From: Curtobacterium sp. MCJR17_020
GTDB lineage: Bacteria > Actinomycetota > Actinomycetes > Actinomycetales > Microbacteriaceae
Direction of reading: 5' to 3'
NCBI RefSeq assembly: GCF_003234365.2
Contig: NZ_CP126260.1
Span: 3,038,001 to 3,102,000 of the forward strand
Length of the DNA: 64,000 bases
Below are positions 36,187-45,090 of this stretch, in pieces; position 1 is the first letter of the stretch, and each line of letters begins with the position of its first letter. The notes under the pieces were generated by a model. That model worked only from the letters and a program-made list of their open reading frames with translations. It made no database searches and was not told the DNA's origin. The position numbers and the translations under genes are program-made.

Positions 36187-37572
36187 GTGACCCGACCCGA
36201 CATCCGCACGGTCGGCGAGCTCCGCACTTCTGGCCACGTCCAGAAGACGGTCCGCGCCGAGATCCGCGACAACCTGCTCACCGCGCTGCGCGCGGGAGAC
36301 GACCCCTGGCCCGGCCTGCACGGCTTCGAGACGACCGTGATCCCGCAACTCGAACGTGCCCTGATCGCCGGACACGACGTCGTCCTGCTCGGCGAGCGCG
36401 GCCAGGGCAAGACCCGCCTGCTCCGCACCCTGCAGGGCCTGCTCGACGAGTGGACCCCGGTGATCACCGGCTCCGAGCTCGGCGAGCACCCCTACGAGCC
36501 CATCACCACCGCGAGCGCCCGCCGAGCCGAAGACCTCGGTGACGCCCTGCCGATCTCGTGGCGGCACCGCGACGACCGCTACGTCGAGAAGCTCGCGACG
36601 CCGGACACGAGCGTCGCCGACCTGATCGGCGACGTCGACCCGATGAAGGTCGCCGAAGGACGCAGCCTGGGCGACCCGGAGACCATCCACTTCGGACTCG
36701 TCCCCCGGGGCCACCGCGGCATCGTCGCGATCAACGAGCTGCCCGACCTGGCCGAACGCATCCAGGTCGCGATGCTCAACGTGATGGAGGAACGCGACGT
36801 CCAGATCCGTGGCTACGTGCTCCGACTCCCCCTCGACGTGCTCGTGGTGGCCAGCGCGAACCCGGAGGACTACACGAACCGTGGCCGGATCATCACGCCG
36901 CTGAAGGACCGCTTCGGCGCGGAGATCCGCACCCACTACCCGATCGAACTCGAGGACGAGATCGCGGTCATCCGGCAGGAGGCGCAGCTCACCGCCGAGG
37001 TGCCGGACGCGATCGTCGAGATCCTCGCCCGCTTCACCCGTGCCCTGCGCGGTTCGAGCGCGGTCGACCAGCGCAGCGGTGTCAGCGCCCGGTTCGCGAT
37101 CGCCGGCGCCGAGACGGTCGCCGCGGCGGCCGTGCACCGTGCAGCACGCCAGGGCGAGCCGGAGGCCGTCGCGCGACCGATCGACCTCGAGACGGCGGTC
37201 GACGTGCTCGGCGGCAAGATCGAGTTCGAGAACGGCGAAGAGGACCGCGCGGACGAGGTCCTCGAGCACCTGCTGCGGACCGCCACGGCCGAGACGGTGC
37301 GCGCCCGGTTCCGCGGGCTCGACTTCGGGGTGCTCGTCGAGGCGCTCGACGGCGGGACGATGGTGACGACGGGCGAACAGGTCGGCGCACGAGCGTTCCT
37401 CGAGGGGCTGCCGTCGATCGGCGAGTCCGACCTGTACGACCAGGTCTGCGAACGCCTCGGTGCCACGAACGACGGCGAGCGCGCGGGTGCGATCGAACTC
37501 GCGCTCGAGGGGCTCTTCCTCGCCCGCCGCATCAGCAAGGAGTCCGGCGGGGGCGAAGCCGTCTATGGCTAG
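36187..37572 (+). CDS. AAA+ ATPase of the MoxR/Mg-chelatase I type
   Basis: A 461-residue ATPase. Walker A is LLGERGQGKTRLLRTL, Walker B is GIVAINELPDLAERIQVAMLNVMEERDVQIRGY, sensor I is LVVASANPEDYTNRGRIITPLKDRF. The C-terminal half is helical. It is the ATPase of an AAA+/VWA pair: the next gene overlaps it by 8 nt. Such pairs act like magnesium chelatase I/D or MoxR/VWA systems, remodelling or inserting a cofactor into a target; none is identified here. The start is GTG 36,187. Confidence 0.9.
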   Translation: MTRPDIRTVGELRTSGHVQKTVRAEIRDNLLTALRAGDDPWPGLHGFETTVIPQLERALIAGHDVVLLGERGQGKTRLLRTLQGLLDEWTPVITGSELGEHPYEPITTASARRAEDLGDALPISWRHRDDRYVEKLATPDTSVADLIGDVDPMKVAEGRSLGDPETIHFGLVPRGHRGIVAINELPDLAERIQVAMLNVMEERDVQIRGYVLRLPLDVLVVASANPEDYTNRGRIITPLKDRFGAEIRTHYPIELEDEIAVIRQEAQLTAEVPDAIVEILARFTRALRGSSAVDQRSGVSARFAIAGAETVAAAAVHRAARQGEPEAVARPIDLETAVDVLGGKIEFENGEEDRADEVLEHLLRTATAETVRARFRGLDFGVLVEALDGGTMVTTGEQVGARAFLEGLPSIGESDLYDQVCERLGATNDGERAGAIELALEGLFLARRISKESGGGEAVYG

Positions 37573-39565
37573 GCAGAACCGACGACTGACGCGGGACACC
37601 CGGTACGGGGCGTACACCGACGGACCGGATCCGCTCGCCCCGCCCGCCGACCTCGCCGAAGCGCTCGACGCCATCGGGCAGGACGTGATGGCCGGCACCT
37701 CACCGGAGCGTGCCATGCGGGAGTTCCTGCGCCGAGGCGGCCGGACGCAGCGCGGACTCGACGACCTCGCGCGCAAGGTCGCGGAACGGCGCCGCGAACT
37801 CACCGCGAAGAACAACCTCGACGGCACCCTGCAGCAGGTCCGCGAACTGCTCGACCAGGCGCTCCGCGTCGAACGCGGCGAACTCGCCCGCAACGTCGAG
37901 CTCGACGACGGCGACCGCGCCCTGGCCGAGGTGCAGCTCGACAGCCTGTCCCCGTCGCCGGCCGCCGCGGTGCAGGAGCTCGGCGGGTACGACTGGACGA
38001 GCCGCGAGGCCCGGCAGAAGTACGACGAGATCAAGGACCTGCTCGGTCGCGAGGTGCTCGACCAGCGCTTCGCGGGCATGAAGCAGGCGCTCGAGGGTGC
38101 CACGGACGAGGACCGTGCGGCGGTCAGCGCGATGATGCAGGACCTCAACGCCCTGCTCGAGGCGCACGCCCGCGGCGAGGACACCCAGCAACAGTTCGAC
38201 GACTTCATGGCGCAGCACGGGCAGTACTTCCCGTCGAGCCCCGCGAACGTCGACGAGCTGCTCGACGACCTCGCGGCACGGGCCGCCGCCGCCCAGCGCA
38301 TGCGGAACTCGATGACCGAGGAGCAGCGCGACGAACTCGACGCCCTCGCCCAGCAGGCCTTCGGCTCCCCCGACCTGATGGGGCAGCTGTCCCAGCTCGA
38401 CGGCAACCTGCGGTCCCTGAGGCCCGGCGAGGACTGGGGCGGATCCGAGCGCATGGAGGGCGACCAGGGGCTCGGGCTCGGCGACGGCACCGGGGTCTTC
38501 CAGGACATCGCCGACCTCGACGCCCTCGCTGACCAACTCGCCCAGTCCGGACCCGGCTCCGAGCTCGACGACCTGGACCTCGACGCCCTGACCCGGCAGC
38601 TCGGCGCCGAGGCCGCCGTGGACGCCAGGACCCTGCAGCAGCTCGAGAAGGCCCTGCGGAACTCCGGGGCGATGCGCCGCGGAGCGGACGGGCAGCTCCG
38701 GCTCACCCCGAAGGCCATGCGGCAGCTCGGCAAGAGCCTGCTCCGTGACGTCGCCGAGCGGATGTCCGGCCGACAGGGTGCCCGCGACATCCGGCAGTCC
38801 GGCGCGGCCGGCGAGCCCTCGGGCGCGACCCGGCAGTGGGCGTACGGCGACACCGAGCCGTGGGACGTCACCCGGTCGATCACGAACGCGCTGACCCGGA
38901 CCGCGGCCGACGGGCGGGTGGGCCCGGGCGTCCGCCTGACCATCGACGACGTCGAGGTGCAGGAGACCGAGTCCCGCACACAGGCCTGCGTGGCGCTGCT
39001 CGTCGACACGTCGTTCTCGATGGCGATGGAGGACCGCTGGGTGCCGATGAAGCGCACGGCCCTGGCGCTGCACACGCTCGTCTCGACGCGGTTCCGCGGC
39101 GACGACCTGCAACTGATCGCGTTCGGACGCGAGGCCGAGGTCGTCGACATCGAGCAGCTCGTGGGTCTCGACGCGATGTGGGACAAGGGCACGAACCTGC
39201 ACCACGCGCTGCTCCTCGCCAACCGGCACTTCCGGAAGCACCCGACCGCCCAACCCGTGCTGCTCATCGTCACCGACGGGGAACCGACGTCGCACCTCGA
39301 GCCGAACGGACAGGTGTGGTTCGACTACCCACCGGACCCCGTGACGATCGCACTGACCGTTCGGGAGCTCGAGAACGCCGGTCGTCTCGGCGCCCAGACG
39401 ACGTTCTTCCGCCTCGGCGACGACCCGGGGCTGGCACGGTTCATCGACGCGATGGCGAAGCGGGTGGACGGCTCGGTCGTGGCTCCGGAGAACGACGACC
39501 TCGGCGTCGCCGTCGTGGGGTCCTACCTGGGGTCGCGCCGCGGCGGGCAGTCGTTGTTCGACTAG
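37565..39565 (+). CDS. VWA-domain protein partnered with the AAA+ ATPase
   Basis: A 666-residue protein. The C-terminal von Willebrand A domain starts near residue 475 with the metal-dependent adhesion site DTSFSMAM, and has GTNLHHALLLA and IVTDGEP. The long N-terminal part is highly charged and helical with many Asp/Glu/Gln (ARGEDTQQQFDDFMAQHG). Its ATG overlaps the ATPase stop (8 nt), so expression is coupled. No signal peptide; it should be cytoplasmic. Confidence 0.9.
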   Translation: MARQNRRLTRDTRYGAYTDGPDPLAPPADLAEALDAIGQDVMAGTSPERAMREFLRRGGRTQRGLDDLARKVAERRRELTAKNNLDGTLQQVRELLDQALRVERGELARNVELDDGDRALAEVQLDSLSPSPAAAVQELGGYDWTSREARQKYDEIKDLLGREVLDQRFAGMKQALEGATDEDRAAVSAMMQDLNALLEAHARGEDTQQQFDDFMAQHGQYFPSSPANVDELLDDLAARAAAAQRMRNSMTEEQRDELDALAQQAFGSPDLMGQLSQLDGNLRSLRPGEDWGGSERMEGDQGLGLGDGTGVFQDIADLDALADQLAQSGPGSELDDLDLDALTRQLGAEAAVDARTLQQLEKALRNSGAMRRGADGQLRLTPKAMRQLGKSLLRDVAERMSGRQGARDIRQSGAAGEPSGATRQWAYGDTEPWDVTRSITNALTRTAADGRVGPGVRLTIDDVEVQETESRTQACVALLVDTSFSMAMEDRWVPMKRTALALHTLVSTRFRGDDLQLIAFGREAEVVDIEQLVGLDAMWDKGTNLHHALLLANRHFRKHPTAQPVLLIVTDGEPTSHLEPNGQVWFDYPPDPVTIALTVRELENAGRLGAQTTFFRLGDDPGLARFIDAMAKRVDGSVVAPENDDLGVAVVGSYLGSRRGGQSLFD

Positions 39566-39904
39566 TCGCCGGGTCGATCCCGACAGGGGCTGTTGCGCGG
39601 GGTCCCACGGTCGTATGCTGAGCGCCACCACAGTTGCCCCGGACCCCGGCCGCCGTGATCGTTCTTCCCGCGCCGACCTCGTCGGCGTGCCGGAAGCGGT
39701 CGGCCGAGTGCACCTGATCCGTTCTCGACCGGTCGACTCCCGCGGGGTCCCGGCGTGCAACGGCGCACGCCACCGGACGCCACGGGTCTCCGCGTCCACG
39801 GATCACGGACGCGGACCGGTCGGTGGGGTCCGGACCCGACGGGCCCCACCGTCCCGGACCGGATTCGCCACGGCAGGCCGGGCCGCCGGCTCACGACGGG
39901 TGCG
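39566..39904. other. Gene-free 339-bp convergent spacer with hairpin
   Basis: No gene is supported. CGGTGGGG (39,821-39,828) and CCCCACCG (39,844-39,851) form a stem between the rightward VWA gene and the leftward SCO1664-type gene, a likely bidirectional terminator. The rest shows no clear structure. Confidence 0.55.
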
Positions 39905-40663
39905 TCAGAACAACGGCCACGGCACCGCGGGGCCGTGGCCCGGCGGCGGCGGGAAGATACCGACGGCCCGCAGCGCCGCACACCGCGCGCGCACCGTGTC
40001 GACCTCTTCCGGCGTCAGGTGTTCGGCGAGTTCGTCGCCCAGGGCACCGCGGAGCGCTTCCGACACCCGGTCGAGCCCCTCGAGTTCGTCCGGCCCGAGC
40101 GGCTCGCCGATCCACCCCCACAGCACCGTGCGGAGCTTGTGCTCGACGTGGAAGGCCAGCCCGTGGTCGACACCGAACCGGTGTCCGTCGGGCATCGCCA
40201 GCACGTGGCCGCCCTTGCGGTCGGCGTTGTTCACGACGACGTCGAAGACGGCCATGCGGCGCAATGCCTCGGAGTCCTCGTGCACGAGCGTCACCGGCTG
40301 GTCGTGCTCGTCGATCGCCTCGAGCACGGGCAGCCACGGTGAACCGTCCGCCTCGGCGGTCTCGGGGGTGACCAGGTCGACGGGGTCCTGGTCGGGGTCG
40401 ACGGTCTGCCAGCGCTGCACCATGCCGGGGCCGAACGGGCCGTCACCGAGCCATGTCGGAGGCACGATGCCCCAGCCGAACGCCTCGGACACCAGGTGCG
40501 CCGCGACCTCTCGGCCGGCGAGCGTGCCGTCCGGGAAGTCCCAGAGCGGGCGTTCCCCCTCGATCGGCTTGTAGACGACCGCCTCGCCGTCCAGCTCGGC
40601 CAGGAACGTCGCGTTCGAGGCCTCACGGATCCGCGCCGTGATGCTCAGTGAGCCGTCGCTCAT
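39905..40663 (-). CDS. SCO1664-family protein (kinase-like fold)
   Basis: A 252-residue protein. The pattern ATFLAELDGEAVVYKPIEGERPLWDFPDGTLAGREVAAHLVSEA, then AVFDVVVNNADRKGGHVLAMPDGHRFGVDHGLAFH, matches the SCO1664 family, whose lysine, N-N-A-D-R-K and D-H-G motifs resemble PI3/4-kinase or HipA-like catalytic sites. Function is unknown. The ATG overlaps the DUF3090 stop by 4 nt. In many actinobacteria this gene, DUF3090 and a phosphoglycerate-mutase-like gene sit beside mshC; here mshC is absent. Confidence 0.85.
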   Translation of the reverse strand: MSDGSLSITARIREASNATFLAELDGEAVVYKPIEGERPLWDFPDGTLAGREVAAHLVSEAFGWGIVPPTWLGDGPFGPGMVQRWQTVDPDQDPVDLVTPETAEADGSPWLPVLEAIDEHDQPVTLVHEDSEALRRMAVFDVVVNNADRKGGHVLAMPDGHRFGVDHGLAFHVEHKLRTVLWGWIGEPLGPDELEGLDRVSEALRGALGDELAEHLTPEEVDTVRARCAALRAVGIFPPPPGHGPAVPWPLF

Positions 40664-41187
40664 GCGTCGCCGGGCGGACGGCCAGCGGCGACGATCTCGC
40701 GGGTGCGCTCGACGAACGCGCGTGCGGTGCCGACCGGGATCTTGACCTGGAAGAGCTCGTCGGGTTCGGGGATCTCGACCACCGCCTCGATCTCGAGGCC
40801 GTCCTCGCTCTCCTCGGACACGATCTCGACGTCGTCGTCGATCGGGTACGCCTCGATGACCACCTGCGCCGTCGACGGGTCGAAGCCCAGGCTCAGGGCA
40901 CCGGCACGGAACTCGGGCTCCACCGGCTGGTCGAGCGGCTCGGGGTCGCGGAGTTCCGCGGGAGCGGTGTCCGGCACGCTGAAGCGGTTCGCCTCAACCG
41001 TGGCGACCTCGTCCAGCAGCTCGTCGATCTTCTCGGCGAGCACGGCGGTCTGCTCCTTCTCGAGGGTGACACTGGTGACACGCTTGCCGGAGCGGGCCTG
41101 CAGGTAGAAGGTGCGCTCGCCCGGACGGCCGATGGTGCCGACGACGAGGCGGTCCGGCCAGTCGAAGCCGTGGACGATGGAGGGCAT
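40660..41187 (-). CDS. DUF3090 family protein
   Basis: A 175-residue acidic protein: MPSIVHGFDWPDRLVVGTIG, then RTFYLQARSGKRVTSVTLEKEQTAVLAEKIDELLDEV, and FQVKIPVGTARAFVERTREIVAAGRPPGDA at the end. This is the DUF3090 (YjbM-like) pattern of actinobacteria, with no known function. The only hint is its fixed linkage to the SCO1664 and histidine-phosphatase genes. A -10 box ends 6 bp before the ATG, so it is probably translated from a leaderless mRNA. Confidence 0.88.
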   Translation of the reverse strand: MPSIVHGFDWPDRLVVGTIGRPGERTFYLQARSGKRVTSVTLEKEQTAVLAEKIDELLDEVATVEANRFSVPDTAPAELRDPEPLDQPVEPEFRAGALSLGFDPSTAQVVIEAYPIDDDVEIVSEESEDGLEIEAVVEIPEPDELFQVKIPVGTARAFVERTREIVAAGRPPGDA

Positions 41188-41193
41188 ACCCGC

Positions 41194-41199
41194 ATTGTA
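41194..41199 (-). promoter_or_regulatory. -10 box TACAAT giving a leaderless DUF3090 transcript
   Basis: On the minus strand TACAAT is followed by GCGGGT and then the ATG at 41,187, so transcription should begin at or next to the start codon. No ribosome-binding site is present. This splits the trio into a phosphatase gene and a DUF3090-SCO1664 unit. Confidence 0.6.
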
Positions 41200-41220
41200 G
41201 GAGTGCGGGCCTGCGCCCGT

Positions 41221-41943
41221 TCAGGGTCTGGCAGGGCCTGCCTCGGACGGGGCCTCCGGATGTCCGGCCCCGCCGCCGACCGCTGCGTCCCCGCCGGGCG
41301 CAGGAGCGGTCGCGAGCCACGACAGATCGCCGGACTCGGTGTTCGTCGCGACCACCTCGGGCCGGTGCTCGCCGTACCGCACGACCGACACCGACGCCGG
41401 CCCGACGCCGATGCGCTGGAACAGGTCGAGGTGCATGCCGAACGCGTCGGCCAGGACGGACTTGATGATGTCGCCGTGGCTCACCGCGACCCAGACCGCT
41501 CCGGGCCCGTGTTCCGCCTCGACCTCGGCGTCGATGCGCCGGACGGCCGACACCGCCCGGGACTGCATGGTCTGCATGGACTCGCCGCCGGGGAACACCA
41601 CGGCGCTCGGGTTCGCCTGCACCGTCCGCCAGAGCGGCTCCTTCGCCAGGTCGGCGAGCTTCCGCCCCTGCCATTCGCCGTAGTCCGCCTCGGTGATCGC
41701 CCGCTCGATGGCCGACGCGGGGTCGCCCGGCTGTCGCTCCAGGATCGCCCGGGCCGTCTGCCGGCACCGCTCGAGCGGACTCGATACGACGGCGACGACC
41801 GGCACGGCAGCGATGCGCTCCGCGGTGCGGTCGGCCTGCTTCCGGCCGACGGCGTCGAGTCGCACGCCGGCGGTGCGTCCGGCGAGCACGCCCGTGGCGT
41901 TCGCGGTGGTGCGTCCGTGTCGGACGAGGAGGACGGTCGCCAT
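41221..41943 (-). CDS. Histidine phosphatase family protein (MSMEG_4193-like)
   Basis: A 240-residue phosphoglycerate-mutase-fold protein. The catalytic R8-H9-G10 motif is in VLLVRHGRT; SSPLERCRQTA, EADYGEWQGRKL and VSHGDIIKSVLADA supply the other active-site residues. This subfamily is typically linked with SCO1664 and DUF3090 genes. The substrate is unknown. Low-complexity Ala/Gly/Pro residues form the tail. Confidence 0.9.
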   Translation of the reverse strand: MATVLLVRHGRTTANATGVLAGRTAGVRLDAVGRKQADRTAERIAAVPVVAVVSSPLERCRQTARAILERQPGDPASAIERAITEADYGEWQGRKLADLAKEPLWRTVQANPSAVVFPGGESMQTMQSRAVSAVRRIDAEVEAEHGPGAVWVAVSHGDIIKSVLADAFGMHLDLFQRIGVGPASVSVVRYGEHRPEVVATNTESGDLSWLATAPAPGGDAAVGGGAGHPEAPSEAGPARP

Positions 41944-41953
41944 GTGCCCGATC

Positions 41954-42655
41954 CTAGGCGGCGATCACCGGCGCCCCGGCCAGCCGACCGTCCACCACCG
42001 TGACGAGTTCGTCGAGGGTCCCGCGGTGCACGAGGTCGTGGGTGACCAGCATCGTCGCGGTGTCCCGCTCGCGTGTCAGTCGTGCGATGAGCTCCATGAT
42101 CGCCGCGCCGCGCTCCTGGTCCAGCGCACTCGTCGGTTCGTCCACGAGCAGGACGTCCGGTTCGTGCACGAGTGCCCGGGCGATCGCGACGCGCTGCCGC
42201 TGCCCGCCGGACAGCTGCGCCGGCCGCTTGTCCAGGTGGTCGGACAGCCCCACCGCGTCCAGCAGGTCGTCGGCCCGGTCCCGGAGCCCTCCCGCGCGAC
42301 GACCTCCGGCGGGGTGCCGGCCACCGAGATGCGCCATCACGAGCACCTGCTCCCGTGCGGTCAGCGACGGCAGCAGGTTCGACTGCTGGAACACGATCCC
42401 GATGTGCGCACGCCGCAGGGCGGTGGCTTCGTCCCGGGACAGCGCGGCCGCGTCGACGTCGCCGATGAGCACCCGACCGGAGTCCGGCCGGATGAGCGTC
42501 GCGGCGACGGCGAGCAGCGACGACTTGCCCGATCCGGAGGGGCCGGTGATGCCGGTCACGACGCCCGGCCGGGCGACGACGGACACGTGGTCGACCGCGG
42601 TGATCCGCCGGTCGCCGTCGGGGAAGGTCAGGGTGACGTCGTCGAGGGTGATCAT
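41954..42655 (-). CDS. ABC exporter ATP-binding protein (MacB/LolD type)
   Basis: A 233-residue ATPase. Walker A is GPSGSGKSSL, the Q-loop is IGIVFQQSNLLPSLTAREQ, the signature is LSGGQRQRVAIARALVHEP and Walker B is VLLVDEPTSALD. It pairs with the FtsX-like permease whose stop overlaps its ATG by 4 nt. Two-component genes are divergently transcribed upstream, a common layout for envelope-stress or peptide-responsive exporters. Confidence 0.92.
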   Translation of the reverse strand: MITLDDVTLTFPDGDRRITAVDHVSVVARPGVVTGITGPSGSGKSSLLAVAATLIRPDSGRVLIGDVDAAALSRDEATALRRAHIGIVFQQSNLLPSLTAREQVLVMAHLGGRHPAGGRRAGGLRDRADDLLDAVGLSDHLDKRPAQLSGGQRQRVAIARALVHEPDVLLVDEPTSALDQERGAAIMELIARLTRERDTATMLVTHDLVHRGTLDELVTVVDGRLAGAPVIAA

Positions 42656-43770
42656 CGGTTGCTCCCGAGTGCGGTGAGGGGGTCGGCGGAGGTGACGGTA
42701 CGGAGCGCGACGGCGGCGCCGGCGAGTCCGAGGACGGCCATCGCGGCGGCCGGCACGACCGTGGTGACCGGGCTGAGCAGGAACGGCAGTGCACCGCCGG
42801 CGAGCGCGCCGAGTCCGACGACGGCCAGCATCCCGACGCCGATCCCCAGGACGAGCACGACGAGCGCCTGTCCGAGCGCATCGCGGACGAGTGATCCGGT
42901 GCTCGCGCCGAGGGCCTTGAGCACGGCGACGTCGCCGGCTCGCTGCATTGTCCAGACCGTGAAGAACGCCCCGACGACGAGCGCGGACACCCCGAAGAGC
43001 ATGACGATCATCAGGCCGAGCGACCCGATCTCGGACCGGAAGGTCTCGAGGGCGGTCAGCGACGCGAGTGGCGACGCGGCGGACGTGCCGGTGGACGCTC
43101 CGACGGCGTCCCAGTCCGGGCTGCCGCTGACGGCCAGGACGGTCGGCGCGCCGTCGCCGCCGAGCCGCCGGTCGGCCGCGGCCCACGCCTCCGGGGTCAT
43201 GGCGAGCACCGGCGTGTGGCTGTACCAGGCGTCACCGCCGACGACGGCGACGCGGTAGTCCGTCCCGGTGACGGTGATGCGGTCGCCGACCTGCACGCCG
43301 AGGTCGGCCGCAGCACCCGACGACAGCCCGACCTGGTCGTCGCGACCGGGGGCGAGATCGGTGACGGGGGTCGACCGTGCTCCCGTCGGCAGCCCGACCA
43401 GCGCGACGCCGACGGCCGCGCCCGACGCCGCAGCGCCCGACCCCGCAGCGCCGGACCCCGCGCCAGGTGCCGTCGCCCGGCCCTGGACGATGCCCACCGG
43501 CACCACGTCGTCGACCCCGGGGGCCGCCTGCCAGCCGTCCACGGCCCGCTGCCCGATGGTGGAGTCGCCGAACGACGGCTGCCCGGTGGACGGCTGCTGC
43601 AGGACCAGGCGGTCGCCGGGCAGGTCGAGCACCGCGGAGACGTTCTGCGACGCGAGCCCGCCGGTGAGCCCGGCGAGGAACCCGACGAGCAGGGTGATGA
43701 GTGCCACGACGGAGCCGATGAGGACGAACCGGCCACGGGCGAACCGGAGATCGCGCCAAGCGACGAACAC
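42652..43770 (-). CDS. ABC transporter permease (FtsX/MacB-like)
   Basis: A 372-residue protein: one helix near the N-terminus (FVLIGSVVALITLLVGFLAG), a large extracytoplasmic domain, and three C-terminal helices (LGLMIVMLFGVSALVVGAFF, ALVVLVLGIGVGMLAVVGLG, TTVVPAAAMAVLGLAGAAVA). The FtsX-type segment TMQRAGDVAVLKALGAS is present. The start is taken as GTG 43,770 behind AAGGGA; GTG 43,791 is in frame. The exported molecule is unknown. Confidence 0.88.
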   Translation of the reverse strand: MFVAWRDLRFARGRFVLIGSVVALITLLVGFLAGLTGGLASQNVSAVLDLPGDRLVLQQPSTGQPSFGDSTIGQRAVDGWQAAPGVDDVVPVGIVQGRATAPGAGSGAAGSGAAASGAAVGVALVGLPTGARSTPVTDLAPGRDDQVGLSSGAAADLGVQVGDRITVTGTDYRVAVVGGDAWYSHTPVLAMTPEAWAAADRRLGGDGAPTVLAVSGSPDWDAVGASTGTSAASPLASLTALETFRSEIGSLGLMIVMLFGVSALVVGAFFTVWTMQRAGDVAVLKALGASTGSLVRDALGQALVVLVLGIGVGMLAVVGLGALAGGALPFLLSPVTTVVPAAAMAVLGLAGAAVALRTVTSADPLTALGSNR

Positions 43771-43920
43771 GGGGTTCCCTTCCCTGGTCACGGACCTTCC
43801 GCGACCACGACTCCCAGCCTCGCCGCGGCATTCCCACCCGGCATCGCCGGAGGGTTCGGTCCTCCGATCGAACTTTCGGTTGATCCCCGCAGGCCGGTGC
43901 CTCCGTACGCTGGGGAGCAC

Positions 43921-45090
43921 ATGGCGCACAGCACCCTCACCCCGGTCTTCGTCGGTCTGCGGACCGGCCTGCACGTGCTGTCGGCCGCGCTGCTCACCCT
44001 GGTCGTCGTGCGGGTCCTCGTGGACGGTGGCCCCGGCACGTGGGTGCGGTTTGCCCTGGCTGCGGTGTTCGCGGGCGTGTACCTGCTCAGGGCGGTCGTG
44101 GCGCGCGGCGACGGCCGCCGTCGGACGGTCGCCGGTGCGGTCTGGCTCATCGCCCTGACCCTCGTCTGGATCGCCCTGCTCGTCGGCGTCCCCGAGGCCG
44201 CCTACCTCGTCTTCCCGCTCTTCTTCCTGTACCTGCACGTCCTGCCGCGCATCGTCGGACCGGTGGCCGTCATCGCTGCGACCCTCGTCGCCGTCGTCGC
44301 CCTCGGACTGCACGGCGGCTTCACCGTCGGTGGTGTGGTCGGTCCGCTCGTCGGAGCGGGTGTCGCACTGCTCATCGGACTGGGGTACCGGGCGCTCGCG
44401 CGCGAGGCAGTCGAACGCGAGGCCCTGGTCGCCGAGCTCCTCGCCACGCGCGACCGGTTGGCCGTCACCGAACGCGAGCAAGGCGTCCTCGCCGAGCGGG
44501 CCCGGTTGGCCCGTGAGATCCACGACACGGTCGCGCAGGGGTTGTCGAGCATCCAGATGCTGCTGCACGCGGCCGAGCGCGCGGACGGGGAGCGTCCGGG
44601 GACGGAGCACATCCGGCTCGCCCGTGAGACCGCTGCCGAGGGCCTCGCCGACACCCGCCGGTTCATCCGCGAACTCGCACCACCGGCGCTCGAACGCGGA
44701 CTCGGAGCAGCTCTGGAACGGTTGGCCGGCTCCCAGTGGTCGCGCGACGGCCTCGACGTCACGGTCGACGTCGCGGAGGCCGCGTTGCCGATGGACGTCC
44801 AGACCGCGCTGCTCCGCATCGCCCAGGGCGCCGTCGCCAACGTGGTGCAGCACGCCGCGGCCACCCACGTCCGACTGTCACTCACCGTGGACGGTCAGGA
44901 GGCCCGGCTCACCATCGCGGACGACGGCGTCGGTTTCGACCCGGTCGCCGTCCACGACCGGTCGGGCACGACCGACTCGTTCGGGTTGCGTGCCACCGAA
45001 GAGCGCGTCGAGCAGTTCGGCGGCCGGCTCGAGATCGACTCGGCTCCTGGCCGCGGGACGACGCTCGTCGCGACCCTGGAGGTCCGGTGA
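43921..45090 (+). CDS. Sensor histidine kinase (HisKA_3, NarL-partner type)
   Basis: A 389-residue kinase. About five N-terminal membrane helices (residues 10-150) are followed by a coiled coil and the H-box REIHDTVAQGLSSIQML with the phosphorylated histidine. The ATPase domain has IAQGAVANVVQHA and IADDGVGFD, then a GRGTTLVATL end. It is co-transcribed with the response regulator (GTGA overlap) and divergent from the ABC exporter, which it probably controls. Confidence 0.93.
   Translation: MAHSTLTPVFVGLRTGLHVLSAALLTLVVVRVLVDGGPGTWVRFALAAVFAGVYLLRAVVARGDGRRRTVAGAVWLIALTLVWIALLVGVPEAAYLVFPLFFLYLHVLPRIVGPVAVIAATLVAVVALGLHGGFTVGGVVGPLVGAGVALLIGLGYRALAREAVEREALVAELLATRDRLAVTEREQGVLAERARLAREIHDTVAQGLSSIQMLLHAAERADGERPGTEHIRLARETAAEGLADTRRFIRELAPPALERGLGAALERLAGSQWSRDGLDVTVDVAEAALPMDVQTALLRIAQGAVANVVQHAAATHVRLSLTVDGQEARLTIADDGVGFDPVAVHDRSGTTDSFGLRATEERVEQFGGRLEIDSAPGRGTTLVATLEVR

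Noticed and set aside
36019..39273. A 1084-residue open frame on the minus strand opposite the AAA+/VWA genes
   Set aside because: Same reason: Ser/Arg-rich shadow of two well-supported genes.
39566..39904. An mshC gene expected next to the DUF3090 trio
   Set aside because: The space is 339 bp without a coding frame, followed by the convergent VWA gene.
43866..43885. An operator between the ABC exporter and kinase genes (GATC...GATC)
   Set aside because: Only the outer four bases on each side match well; the inner part is not symmetrical.
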